The notes below the pieces were generated by a model, which was not told the origin of the DNA, made no database searches, and was given only the letters and a program-made list of their open reading frames with translations. A stretch of 64,000 nt of DNA from the NCBI GenBank assembly GCA_021732005.1, contig JAKFVT010000042.1:59872-123871 (forward strand), written 5' to 3'. How positions within the stretch are numbered: the stretch's first letter is position 1; every line of letters begins with the position of its first letter. Position numbers and translations under genes: made by a program. Shown in pieces: positions 34,522 to 42,174 of this stretch. This stretch comes from Mycobacterium sp. GTDB taxonomy: Bacteria; Actinomycetota; Actinomycetes; Mycobacteriales; Mycobacteriaceae.

Positions 34522-35781
34522 CTAGGGATTGATGGTGTTTTCACCGACCTGGCGTCCCCACACATATTCGGTAAGCAATGGCTGCCCGAGTTCGAGGTGG
34601 TTGTAGGGAGCCAGTGATGCGCCGGTGTCGGCTACCAGGTAAGGGGCGGGCCAGAAATCCTTGGTGACTGTCTGCCAACATCCAGGGGCGCCGCCCGGGC
34701 CGCCTCGCGCATTGGAACGGGGCAGGTTATCCGGATAGACGTACGGATTCGGCGCACCGGTGAGCCCGATACGGAAGTCGATCGAGTAGCCGTTGCCGCC
34801 TGCGGATTCAACAGTCTGCGGCAGGATCGCAGCATAATTTCTTATGCTGCACAGGAATTCGGGACTGTAGGTGTTCAAGGTGCCGGTGGTCGTCACCAGG
34901 TCAGCCAGACCTCGCACCAGGTAGGGACTTCCCCGCCCCACGATGTCAGCGCCAGCGTTGCCGAAGCCCGCGGCAGCCAGCAGCGCCGCATCGAGATCGG
35001 CTCGCTGCTCATTGACGGTGCCTGCCGTGGTCGCTGCATTGTTGAGGAATTTCCAGAAATCGGGTGAGGATTGGGCATAGACGTCGGCGAGGTCGGTAAG
35101 GCGTTTGATGTCTTCGCGGATCTGCGGCATTTCAGGGTTGATGTCGTCGAGGACAGCATTGCCCGCGATGATTGATCGGCCGAAGTCGAGGCCGTGCCCG
35201 TCCAGTGCCTCGGCGGTGGCCGCAAGAGTCAGGTTGAGTTTGACGGGATCGACTTTCTGCGCGATCGACATCAAGGTTTCGAACAGGGTGTTGAATTCGG
35301 TCGTCACGTGCGAGACGTCGATCACCTGCGAGCTCGACACGCGCGCAGATGCCGGTCTCGACGGGCTACGGAAGGCTACATACTTGTTGCCGAATACCGT
35401 GCTGGCCTTGATCTCGGCGGTCACGTTGGCCGGGATCAGCTCGATGTACTTTGGAGCGACGTCCAGGGACAGTTTCGCCTTGGTGGTGTCATCTTGCTGG
35501 ATCGCGCGCACCGCGGCGACCCGGCCGATTTCGACGCCGTTGTAGGTCACTTTTGCCCCGGGCTCCATGACCAGCCCAGCGCGATCCGACACCAGGGTCA
35601 AGTGCATGGCCGGAGTGAACTCACCGTGAAATTGCAGGTAGACCGTCGATACCACTACTACGACCAGGGCCAGCGCCACGGTCCCGGCCGTTCGTAACGG
35701 TGGATGGTGCCGCCAGTGATTCAGCGTGCGACCAACAGCGGCGCGATTCGACGAACGACTCACGCGGACAGGGGTTTTCAT
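34522..35781 (-). CDS. Orphan MceA-type protein (MlaD/MCE domain)
   Basis: A 419-residue lipid-import subunit. A membrane anchor lies at ~30-50 (TAGTVALALVVVVVSTVYL), the MCE domain at ~57-135 (SDRAGLVMEPGAKVTYNGVE, IPANVTAEIKASTVFG), then a helical needle region and the MceA-type tail (YVYPDNLPRSNARGGPGG ... GCWQ). Normal Mce proteins work as hexamers of MceA-F with YrbE permeases; here no other mce or yrbE gene is next to it. It would have to join host subunits or form a homo-oligomer. A TetR-type operator lies ~70 bases upstream. The host mce operon at the right end of the window has its own MceA. Confidence 0.9.
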   Translation of the reverse strand: MKTPVRVSRSSNRAAVGRTLNHWRHHPPLRTAGTVALALVVVVVSTVYLQFHGEFTPAMHLTLVSDRAGLVMEPGAKVTYNGVEIGRVAAVRAIQQDDTTKAKLSLDVAPKYIELIPANVTAEIKASTVFGNKYVAFRSPSRPASARVSSSQVIDVSHVTTEFNTLFETLMSIAQKVDPVKLNLTLAATAEALDGHGLDFGRSIIAGNAVLDDINPEMPQIREDIKRLTDLADVYAQSSPDFWKFLNNAATTAGTVNEQRADLDAALLAAAGFGNAGADIVGRGSPYLVRGLADLVTTTGTLNTYSPEFLCSIRNYAAILPQTVESAGGNGYSIDFRIGLTGAPNPYVYPDNLPRSNARGGPGGAPGCWQTVTKDFWPAPYLVADTGASLAPYNHLELGQPLLTEYVWGRQVGENTINP

Positions 35782-35848
35782 ATGACGGGCTCACTGGATC
35801 GTGGTCGACTGAACCTCATAAGTGTACCTATAGTAGCACAACGCTACA

Positions 35849-35871
35849 TAGCGTTTTGAAACTGTTAGTAG
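35849..35871. promoter_or_regulatory. Operator candidate upstream of the orphan mceA
   Basis: TAGCG-N4-GAAACTGTT-N-GTAG, the same arrangement as at 36725. CGCTAC/GTAGCG arms flank it (35842/35868). Two copies placed before the mce gene and before the TetR gene point to one regulator, most likely that TetR. Confidence 0.55.
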
Positions 35872-36005
35872 CGTTTTCTCAGCGCGGCTGGCGGATGGCG
35901 ATGACGCAGGGTCACCAGGAAGTTTCAGCCAGGCCCAGTGCGAGCCGCCCGGTCCCAGCGACGACAAGCCGCAGGCGAACCGCCGGCGCACCTACCAATT
36001 CGCCG

Positions 36006-36653
36006 TCACGCCTCGGTTCGGGTGCGTGAGTGTGCGGCCAGAAAGTCGTCGACGATGCGGACGCACTGGTCACGGCTGATGGTGCAGAGTCCGGTCATGC
36101 GTGCGAAGACCAGCGGACCGACGAGCTGGCACTCAGCCAATTCGAGGTCGAATTCGTCAAGTTCTTCGCGAGCCTGGTCGCTCGACAGGATTTCGTCGAA
36201 CGGTTTGCGGTATTGCTCGACGACCCTAGAACGCAGGCTGCCAGCCGGGCTGTCCTCATCTGCGGTGCCGTCAGCAGCAGGATCGGTGGGCCCAAGGGCG
36301 ACCCAAGCCAGCGTGGTGACCTGGATCGGGGCATCGGCAAAGAGTGCGGCCTGCCGGCTGAGGATTTCAATCAGCCTCTGCCGCAGCGACCCCTCGTCGG
36401 GTGTCGGTGTAGTGACGTGCGGCAGCAGGCGCTCGAATGTGGCCGCCAGCAACTGTGATGAGCTTGCGAAATGCCGATAGAGGGTGGTGCGAGCCACCTT
36501 GGAGGCTTTGGTCACCGCGTCGATCGTGACGGCTTCGATTCCCCCGGTGGTGAGGAGTGCCGCCGCCGCGTCGAGCAGTCGGTTACGCGACCTGATCCGG
36601 CGGGGGTCGATGTCATCATCGTCGTCTGCGTATGCCGCCGGTTGAGTGCTCAC
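36006..36653 (-). CDS. TetR-family regulator
   Basis: A 215-residue regulator. The HTH lies at ~25-70 (NRLLDAAAALLTTGGIEAVT, VTKASKVARTTLYRHFASS). An acidic Asp-rich N-terminus (DDDDDID) precedes it, and the C-terminal helices are of the common actinobacterial TetR kind. The GTG start has GAAGGGA with seven bases spacing. It lies between two copies of the same operator candidate: upstream of itself and upstream of the orphan mceA. Control of both is the simplest reading. Confidence 0.88.
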   Translation of the reverse strand: MSTQPAAYADDDDDIDPRRIRSRNRLLDAAAALLTTGGIEAVTIDAVTKASKVARTTLYRHFASSSQLLAATFERLLPHVTTPTPDEGSLRQRLIEILSRQAALFADAPIQVTTLAWVALGPTDPAADGTADEDSPAGSLRSRVVEQYRKPFDEILSSDQAREELDEFDLELAECQLVGPLVFARMTGLCTISRDQCVRIVDDFLAAHSRTRTEA

Positions 36654-36724
36654 TGCGTTGTCCCTTCGGAAAATGGGACCTGCGGGCGGCGTTTCCAGCA
36701 GGCGTCAAGGTATGGTACCAAGAG

Positions 36725-36747
36725 TAGCGTAGCGAAACTGTTCGTAG
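36725..36747. promoter_or_regulatory. Operator candidate between the TetR and thioesterase genes
   Basis: Second copy of TAGCG-N4-GAAACTGTT-N-GTAG, matching all 18 fixed positions of the copy at 35849. It is ~75 bases before the leftward TetR start and ~160 bases before the rightward thioesterase, so it could serve both. Confidence 0.55.
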
Positions 36748-36907
36748 GTTTGTCCGCGGTTACGGAGAACACCCTGGTCGGTAGGCATGGCCGTCGTGTC
36801 TACGCGGGAGGGTCTTGGTGCGTCCAGAAGCTGCCAAACGAAGGCTCGTTGCAGTTGCGGTGCGGGCCCGACGATATCGCGAATCAGTGCGAAACAAGGG
36901 GATGACG

Positions 36908-37429
36908 ATGGGTGACACAGCACATCCGGGGCCATATCTACTGCCTCCGCATACCTCGACGTGTACCGGGTGCGGGCCCGCGAATTCGCATGGATTGCAG
37001 CTGGTTGTCTATCGCGACGGTGACGAGGTCTACAGCGATGTGACGTTCGATGAGCGCCATATCGGCGCCCCAGGACTGGCGCACGGCGGCGCAGTAGCGA
37101 CAGCCTGTGACGACGTACTGGGCTTCACGTTGTGGGTGGCCGGCACGCCCGCGGTGACACGCAGTCTGACAGTGGAGTATCTGCGACCTGTCCCGTTGCA
37201 CGAACCGCACAGGATTACTGCCCAGATCACCGGCCGCCAAGGACGTGCTCTTCACGTCAGCGGAACGGGAGTCAGTCACGATGGCATCACCCGGTTCACC
37301 GCCAGCGCAGTCTTCGTGACGGTGGGTGTCGATCATTTCGCTGCGCACGGCGACGTGAGCGGATTCGAGGACCTGTTTGATCGGCTAGCCGGCGCGCTTC
37401 ACCAACCAATTGGTGATCACAGCGTCTGA
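36908..37429 (+). CDS. PaaI/hotdog-fold thioesterase (second copy)
   Basis: A 173-residue hotdog thioesterase. It has CTGCGPANSHGLQL near 20 (a motif of the PaaI/YiiD-type subgroup), the core GAPGLAHGGAVATACDDVLG (~60) and VTRSLTVEYLRPVPL. The ATG was chosen because AAGGGG lies six bases upstream; another ATG two codons earlier is too close to it. It differs clearly from the thioesterase at 26.6 kb, so the two are not a recent duplication. It is followed by the broken TetR gene on the same strand. Confidence 0.85.
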   Translation: MGDTAHPGPYLLPPHTSTCTGCGPANSHGLQLVVYRDGDEVYSDVTFDERHIGAPGLAHGGAVATACDDVLGFTLWVAGTPAVTRSLTVEYLRPVPLHEPHRITAQITGRQGRALHVSGTGVSHDGITRFTASAVFVTVGVDHFAAHGDVSGFEDLFDRLAGALHQPIGDHSV

Positions 37430-37445
37430 GCGTGGCGTTGGCAGC

Positions 37446-38073
37446 ATGGCTTCGAAGTTGAGGCAGCATCGCCCCGATAGGGCGGCCGACCTTGGCGGTG
37501 TCGACACGTACCGCCGTAACAGTGCAGTAGATGCCGCGATGATGCTGGCAGTTAGCGGCGGTTACGAGGCTGTGCACGTTCGCGCGGTGGCCGCGCAGGT
37601 CGGAATCGGCGTCAGCACGCTGTACCGGTACTTCCCCTCCAAGATCCACCTCTTGGTGTCGGCGTTGACCCGCGAGTTCCAAGAGTTTGGAAACAGCCGC
37701 GATTGGACCGTCACCGCGTCGACACCGCGCGAACGCCTTCGCTTGCTCGTCGACTGCCTGCACACCGAATGGCAACCAAGACCCGCGCTTGACCGAGGCG
37801 GTGACGCGCGCCTTCGTCCTCGCCGACCACACCGCCGCCGCAGCCACCGATGAAGCGATCGACGTCATTGAAGGTCTGCTGGCAAGGACTTTGAGCGGCG
37901 GCGAGCCCACGGTCAGAGACCAGCGACTAGCGGGGCTGATCGCTGATGTGTGGCTTGCCAATTTGGCGGCGTTCAGCAGTGGGCGAATATCGGGTGAAGT
38001 CGCTCGGGATCGAATCGATAGGGCCATCGACCGCTTTGTGGACGCCACTCATGGCGATCCCGAAGTGGGCTGA
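37446..38073 (+). pseudogene. KstR-like TetR regulator with a frameshift
   Basis: The first frame encodes an intact HTH (AAMMLAVSGGYEAVHVRAVA, GVSTLYRYFPSKIHLLVSAL) that closely resembles KstR, the cholesterol-regulon repressor. After TEWQ near 37775 the similarity continues in the next frame (DPRLTEAVTRAFVLADHT, then LIADVWLANLAAFSSGR) to a stop at 38073. One extra C in the run GGCAACCAAG would explain it. The first frame otherwise ends at 37853 in Arg-rich non-homologous sequence. Either a real inactivation or a sequencing error; the two halves together are ~208 residues, the normal length. Confidence 0.8.
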
Positions 38074-38241
38074 GAACCTGTTCTTGATAACAGTAGAGAA
38101 AGTTCTCACAGCCTCGATCCGATAGGCATTTTTCGGTCCGTGGTGGCGGACGGGAGCGCCAGCGGACGGGAGCCGCCGCGGCGTGGATCTTTCGCCCAAA
38201 TCGCGTCGGTGCTGTGTCGGGCACATTCGTAGACTTGCATC

Positions 38242-38781
38242 GTGGTGACGGACGCGGCACGTGCACGGGCGATCGCCGAGGAGCGACTGGCCGATCTGCC
38301 GCATCGGTGGGCCCATGTCTGCGGAGTCGCGGCGACGGCGGAGCGATTGGTCGTCGGCTTGGGCGCCATGGATGCCGACGCGGTGGTGGCTGCCGCGTGG
38401 CTTCACGATGTTGGCTATGCGCCGTCAGTTCGATCGACTGGTTTCCACCCCGTCGACGGCGCAGTGTTCGTCCGCGACGAGGGCTTTCCCGCAGTGGTGG
38501 TCTCGCTGGTGGCCTATCACACGGGCGCGGTGTTCGAGGCGCGGGAGCGCGGCCTCTTAGACGCGCTGGCCGAGTTCACGGCACCTCCGTCGTTGTTACT
38601 AGACGTGCTGACGTGCGCGGACTTGACCACTGGCCCGCAGGGCTCGCCTGTGCGAGCTGAAGATCGAGTCACGGAGATCCTGTCGCGTTACCCCGATGGG
38701 GATCCTGTGCATCGTGCGATCGAGCGGGCGGCGCCGAGCCTGTTGGCGGCGGCAGCACGAGTTAGTGCCTCCGCCGGCTAG
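38242..38781 (+). CDS. HD-domain phosphohydrolase-like protein
   Basis: A 179-residue protein with the HD metal site: RWAHVCGVAATAERL supplies the first His, VAAAWLHDVGYAP the HD pair (~52), and the later LTCADLTTGP the Asp. Such proteins hydrolyse nucleotides or phosphoesters. They recur next to NUDIX and XRE genes in actinomycete integrative elements. The GTG has no SD; TAGACT seven bases upstream suggests a leaderless message. It converges on the NUDIX gene. Confidence 0.85.
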   Translation: MVTDAARARAIAEERLADLPHRWAHVCGVAATAERLVVGLGAMDADAVVAAAWLHDVGYAPSVRSTGFHPVDGAVFVRDEGFPAVVVSLVAYHTGAVFEARERGLLDALAEFTAPPSLLLDVLTCADLTTGPQGSPVRAEDRVTEILSRYPDGDPVHRAIERAAPSLLAAAARVSASAG

Positions 38782-38797
38782 AGACGACCTTGCCGGG

Positions 38798-39268
38798 CTA
38801 CCCGAGGTATGGGCTGTCGCGGCGTTGAAGGTAGTGCTGAATGCGCAGCCGCATCGAGGGGTGGACGTCCAAAGATGCAAGTTCGCCTGGTGACGTCCAG
38901 GCGATGTCGGTGCTTTCCGAGTCGACTCGCAACTGTCCACCGAGCAGCCGGGTGGTGAAGCACAGCGAGAACTGTTGACGGACTTCACCGTCGGCGTAGG
39001 CCATAACGTGGCGAGGATTGGTGTAGACGCCGATGAGTCCGCTGATCTCGACGTCGAGACCGGTTTCCTCTTTCACTTCACGAACCGCCGCGTCGACGAT
39101 GGATTCGCCCAATTCCATTGCGCCACCCGGCAATGCCCAAAGGTTATTGTCGCGGCGGCGAATTAGCACGATGCGATCATGTGAATCGGTGACGACGGCG
39201 GTAGTGGAGGGCACCACACTGTTTGCGGCTGGCGCGTGGGGATCGTTGTAGTAGTCGGTCCGGGCCAT
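38798..39268 (-). CDS. NUDIX hydrolase (possible Pif-like)
   Basis: A 156-residue protein with an intact NUDIX box (GGAMELGESIVDAAVREVKE then ETGLDVE, ~65-88). GGAG lies six bases before the ATG; longer in-frame extension into the XRE gene is not conserved. In pSAM2 the Pif protein has a NUDIX motif and protects cells already holding the element from redundant transfer. This gene lies in the same kind of element, next to XRE and HD genes, so a similar role is possible. Nucleotide clean-up is the alternative. Confidence 0.85.
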   Translation of the reverse strand: MARTDYYNDPHAPAANSVVPSTTAVVTDSHDRIVLIRRRDNNLWALPGGAMELGESIVDAAVREVKEETGLDVEISGLIGVYTNPRHVMAYADGEVRQQFSLCFTTRLLGGQLRVDSESTDIAWTSPGELASLDVHPSMRLRIQHYLQRRDSPYLG

Positions 39269-39288
39269 ACGGTTCTCCAATCGGCAGG

Positions 39289-40008
39289 TCAGGCGTGCGT
39301 GGGTAATGGTTGGGCGGTGTTCCACACCCGTTCGAAAGAGAGTTGGTGATCGCGCCACAGCTCGGGCGCGTCGTCACGTCGAATAAAGAGGACGGGATTG
39401 TCGCTGGCGGGAGCACCGTATAGGTGCGGGTTGGCAATCAGGGTGTTGTCCGCGCGGAACATCGACGTGTACAGCGGTGTGGCGTGTGTGCGCACCTCCA
39501 AGCCTGGGGCGTCGGCGAGTGAAGCCAATCGTGCGAGTGTGATCTGGCAGCGAGCTGCTAGAACTGAGCCAATCGTCTCCTCTTCCCCGCGTTGGCTTAC
39601 CGCAGCGCAATCGGGATCACCCACGATGAAGCGAATGGCGACTCCGCGTTCGGCCGCGACTGCGAGCGTTGAGCAGAACCTGGGAATGCCGTCGAAGAGG
39701 AAGGTGCCCCCGTAGACCAGGATGTCGATCTGCTCGGCGGCGCCGCCGAACAGTTGGGTCCACACGGCGACAGGGACGTCCGCGCGGCTTCGGTACACAC
39801 TGACCGCGACCGTGCCGGTACCAGGTGGGCGCAGGGTGGGAAAGATGTCTGGCCACAGCGTCTGCGGATCACAGCCCAGTGCGTCGGCGGTGGCGCGCGC
39901 GTTGACCGCCTGGGGCAGTGATTCACCCCTGACCCAGCGGCCCACCGTCTTGACGTCGACACCGGCGGCTGTTGCGAGTCTGGCTTCGCTGAAACCCTTT
40001 TCACTCAT
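39289..40008 (-). CDS. XRE-family regulator with C-terminal phospholipase-D-like region
   Basis: A 239-residue protein with an N-terminal HTH (~1-55: ARLATAAGVDVKTVGRWVRG, then ADALGCDPQTLWP) and a C-terminal domain of PLD-like layout (IDILVYGGTFLFDGIPRF, GVAIRFIVGDPD). I do not see the HKD catalytic motif, so that domain is probably a sensor. It is upstream of and co-directional with the NUDIX gene and divergent from the SCO3933-family gene. The direct-repeat array between them is the natural operator. Probable master repressor of the element (KorSA-like role), by inference. Confidence 0.85.
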   Translation of the reverse strand: MSEKGFSEARLATAAGVDVKTVGRWVRGESLPQAVNARATADALGCDPQTLWPDIFPTLRPPGTGTVAVSVYRSRADVPVAVWTQLFGGAAEQIDILVYGGTFLFDGIPRFCSTLAVAAERGVAIRFIVGDPDCAAVSQRGEEETIGSVLAARCQITLARLASLADAPGLEVRTHATPLYTSMFRADNTLIANPHLYGAPASDNPVLFIRRDDAPELWRDHQLSFERVWNTAQPLPTHA

Positions 40009-40126
40009 TCGCGTCGTCAGTGCGTGGTTAGGAACAGGTAGCTTCTCGATCTGCTCATGCTAGGAGCGCGGTGCCAGCGTTAGCGACGCCCAAAGCACAA
40101 AAGTTGGCGCGCGATTGTCGTCCGAG

Positions 40127-40192
40127 TGTCCGCGTTGTCCAGGCGTCTGTCCGCTTTGTCTAACTGATGCCCTGGGAATGTCCGAGTTGTCC
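40127..40192 (+). promoter_or_regulatory. Helically phased TGTCC repeat array upstream of the transfer/replication operon
   Basis: TGTCCG-NN-TTGTC occurs three times, starting at 40127, 40148 and 40179 (steps of 21 and 31 bases, two and three helix turns). Each copy is itself a pair of TGTCC/T half-sites nine bases apart, six in all. It is central in the divergent region between the XRE gene and the SCO3933-family gene, as expected for the main operator of the element. Confidence 0.6.
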
Positions 40193-40251
40193 GCCTGAAC
40201 TGGTGGTCGCGGCCGAGCGGTCGCGAGAAAACAGCAGGAAGGACAGTTGGA

Positions 40252-40635
40252 ATGAAACTACGTATTAACACCGGCGGTGTGTCATTTGTGTGCACGCGGG
40301 CACCCGAACAGCGGATCGCGTTTGACACCGGCCAGCCGAAGCTGGATCGCGAGACGGGTCTGCCGCTGTGGCAGGTCCAGGTGATGGCGCTGGACTCCAC
40401 GGGCGGCGACGTCATCACCGTGACGGTTGCCGGCGACCCGAATGTGACGGTCGGGCAGCCGATCCACATCGAGGGCTTGGTTGCCCTGCCGTGGAGCCAG
40501 GACAGTCGCAGCGGAGTCGCGTTCCGCGCTGAAGCGATCCGCGCTTCAGGTGCACCACTGGCGGGAGTCGTTGCCGCACCTCGGAATGCGTCACCGAGCG
40601 GCGTACCCGGCGGCACGAGCAAGCCGGCCGCCTGA
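40252..40635 (+). CDS. SCO3933-family regulatory protein
   Basis: A 127-residue protein found in actinomycete integrative elements, upstream of the translocase gene. Family features are VSFVCTRAPEQRIAFDTGQP, DRETGLPLWQVQVMALDS, and GLVALPWSQDSRSGVAFRAE. AGGAAGG lies nine bases before the ATG. Its exact task (replication or excision control) is not established. First gene of the rightward core operon, directly downstream of the TGTCC array. Confidence 0.75.
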   Translation: MKLRINTGGVSFVCTRAPEQRIAFDTGQPKLDRETGLPLWQVQVMALDSTGGDVITVTVAGDPNVTVGQPIHIEGLVALPWSQDSRSGVAFRAEAIRASGAPLAGVVAAPRNASPSGVPGGTSKPAA

Positions 40636-40746
40636 CCCTTTCGTCGAGTGGGCGCAGCACCGCAACACCAAGAGACGGTGGTGCTGCGCCCGCTCGGCCG
40701 AAGCCTCTCCTTACCCCGATCCCGCAAGCCTGCCGGAAGGTCTGCC

Positions 40747-42174
40747 ATGCCTGGCCACCCACGAGCTCACCGCTCCAACCGCTCTCTTCCGAACCACTCG
40801 GACTCCGATGACATTGCCCTCCGTGCAGCCACGGCGCTTGGCAAAGCGACTGCTGCGCTGGTATGGGCGTCGGTGTTGTTTCCGATGATCAGCATTCCGG
40901 CCATCACAAGCGTCTGGATGGCCGTCACTTGCGGTCCCTTGGTCGGCCTCTTGGCGGCGATCTGGTCGGCTCTCGCATTGTTCAGCTGGTTTCTGTTATC
41001 CCCCCAAACGTTCCGTCAGTGGGTGACGGTACGTCTGCGGGTCCAGTGGCGCACATGGGGTATCTATCGAGGCCGATGGGCCACGGTCTGCACGCTGTGT
41101 GGCCTGACCGCCGGTCTCGACGGTCACGTCATGGTGCCGATTCTGCGTTCGGTGACGATCGGTGTCACGAGCGACGTTCTCGAGGTACGCATCCTCACGG
41201 GCCAGTCGTTGGCCGACTGGCAATCCCGAGGTGACGCGTTAGCCGAAGCGCTGAGCGCCCAGCGGGTGACCATTCGCTCGACCCGACCGGGCTCGATCCG
41301 CATCACCGCCCATCACGGCGATCCGCTGACGACACCCATCCAACTTCCTCGTCCGGCCAGGGGCACCACACCGGACCTGTCCCGCCTGTGGGTGGGGCTC
41401 ACCGAGGCCGGTGAGCGTTGGCGCCTACCGCTACTGGGACAGCACATCTTGGTCGCAGGCGCGACCGGCTCGGGCAAGGGCTCGGTGCTTTGGTCAATCA
41501 TTGCCGCCGTCGGCCCCGCCGTGCGGGCGGGCTGCGCACGCCTCGTCGTCGTAGATCCCAAGGGAGGGATGGAGTTCGGGCGCGGACAAGTGTTGTTCAC
41601 CTCGCTCGCCCATGACAACGGTGAACAGACACTCGCTGCGCTGCGGGCGGTTGTCGCGGTGATGCAGAAACGTGCGCAACGGCTGCGGGGGAAGACTCGG
41701 CTTCACACTCCGAGTGTCTCCGCACCACTGATTGTATTGATTATCGACGAAATCGCCTCGCTGACTGCCTATCTCGGGGACCGCAGAACACGCGCCGAGG
41801 TTGAGCAGCTGCTGGGGCTGCTGCTGTCCCAGGGCCGCGCAGTCGGTATCTCGGTGGTCGCCGCGGTACAGGACCCGTCTAAAGATGTTTTGCCCATCCG
41901 GCAGCTCTTCTCCATCCGGGTCGGGCTGCGCATGAGTGAAGCCACCCAGACCGCGATGGTGCTCGGAGCCGCCGCCCGAGAAGCCGGCGCCTTGTGTGAT
42001 GGAATCTCCACCGGTACTCCCGGTGTCGGTTACGTCTGCACTGACGGCAACGCTGAACCGTTGCGAGTTCGGGCCTTCCACGTCACCGATTCCGCCATTG
42101 ATGATCTCGTCGCTCGCTTTGCCCCCACAAGAGCGCATCCTCGGACCGCCGAGACTGAAGGTCGCCAGTCGTGA
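40747..42174 (+). CDS. FtsK/SpoIIIE-type DNA translocase (TraSA-like)
   Basis: The transfer motor of AICEs: a hexameric membrane ATPase that moves double-stranded DNA between mycelial or cell compartments. Of 475 residues, ~38-85 hold two membrane helices (LVWASVLFPMISIPAITSVW, LLAAIWSALALFSWFLL). The FtsK domain has Walker A GATGSGKGS (~237), VVVDPKGG (~262), Walker B LIVLIIDEIASL (~330) and the QGRAVGISVVAAVQDP sensor region (~362). The ATG was chosen for GGAAGG six bases upstream; a GTG 99 bases earlier is less likely. The stop overlaps the rep start (GTGA). Confidence 0.9.
   Translation: MPGHPRAHRSNRSLPNHSDSDDIALRAATALGKATAALVWASVLFPMISIPAITSVWMAVTCGPLVGLLAAIWSALALFSWFLLSPQTFRQWVTVRLRVQWRTWGIYRGRWATVCTLCGLTAGLDGHVMVPILRSVTIGVTSDVLEVRILTGQSLADWQSRGDALAEALSAQRVTIRSTRPGSIRITAHHGDPLTTPIQLPRPARGTTPDLSRLWVGLTEAGERWRLPLLGQHILVAGATGSGKGSVLWSIIAAVGPAVRAGCARLVVVDPKGGMEFGRGQVLFTSLAHDNGEQTLAALRAVVAVMQKRAQRLRGKTRLHTPSVSAPLIVLIIDEIASLTAYLGDRRTRAEVEQLLGLLLSQGRAVGISVVAAVQDPSKDVLPIRQLFSIRVGLRMSEATQTAMVLGAAAREAGALCDGISTGTPGVGYVCTDGNAEPLRVRAFHVTDSAIDDLVARFAPTRAHPRTAETEGRQS

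Noticed and set aside
38074..38115. Terminator or KstR site after the broken TetR gene
   Set aside because: GAGAAC/GTTCTC and CTGTT/AACAG pair only with unpaired bases between, and AAC-CT-GTT lacks the outer bases of the KstR consensus. Too weak to call.
40127..40192. Short repeats read as a CRISPR array
   Set aside because: Repeats are only 13 bases with spacing of 21 and 31 bases, and no cas gene is in the window.
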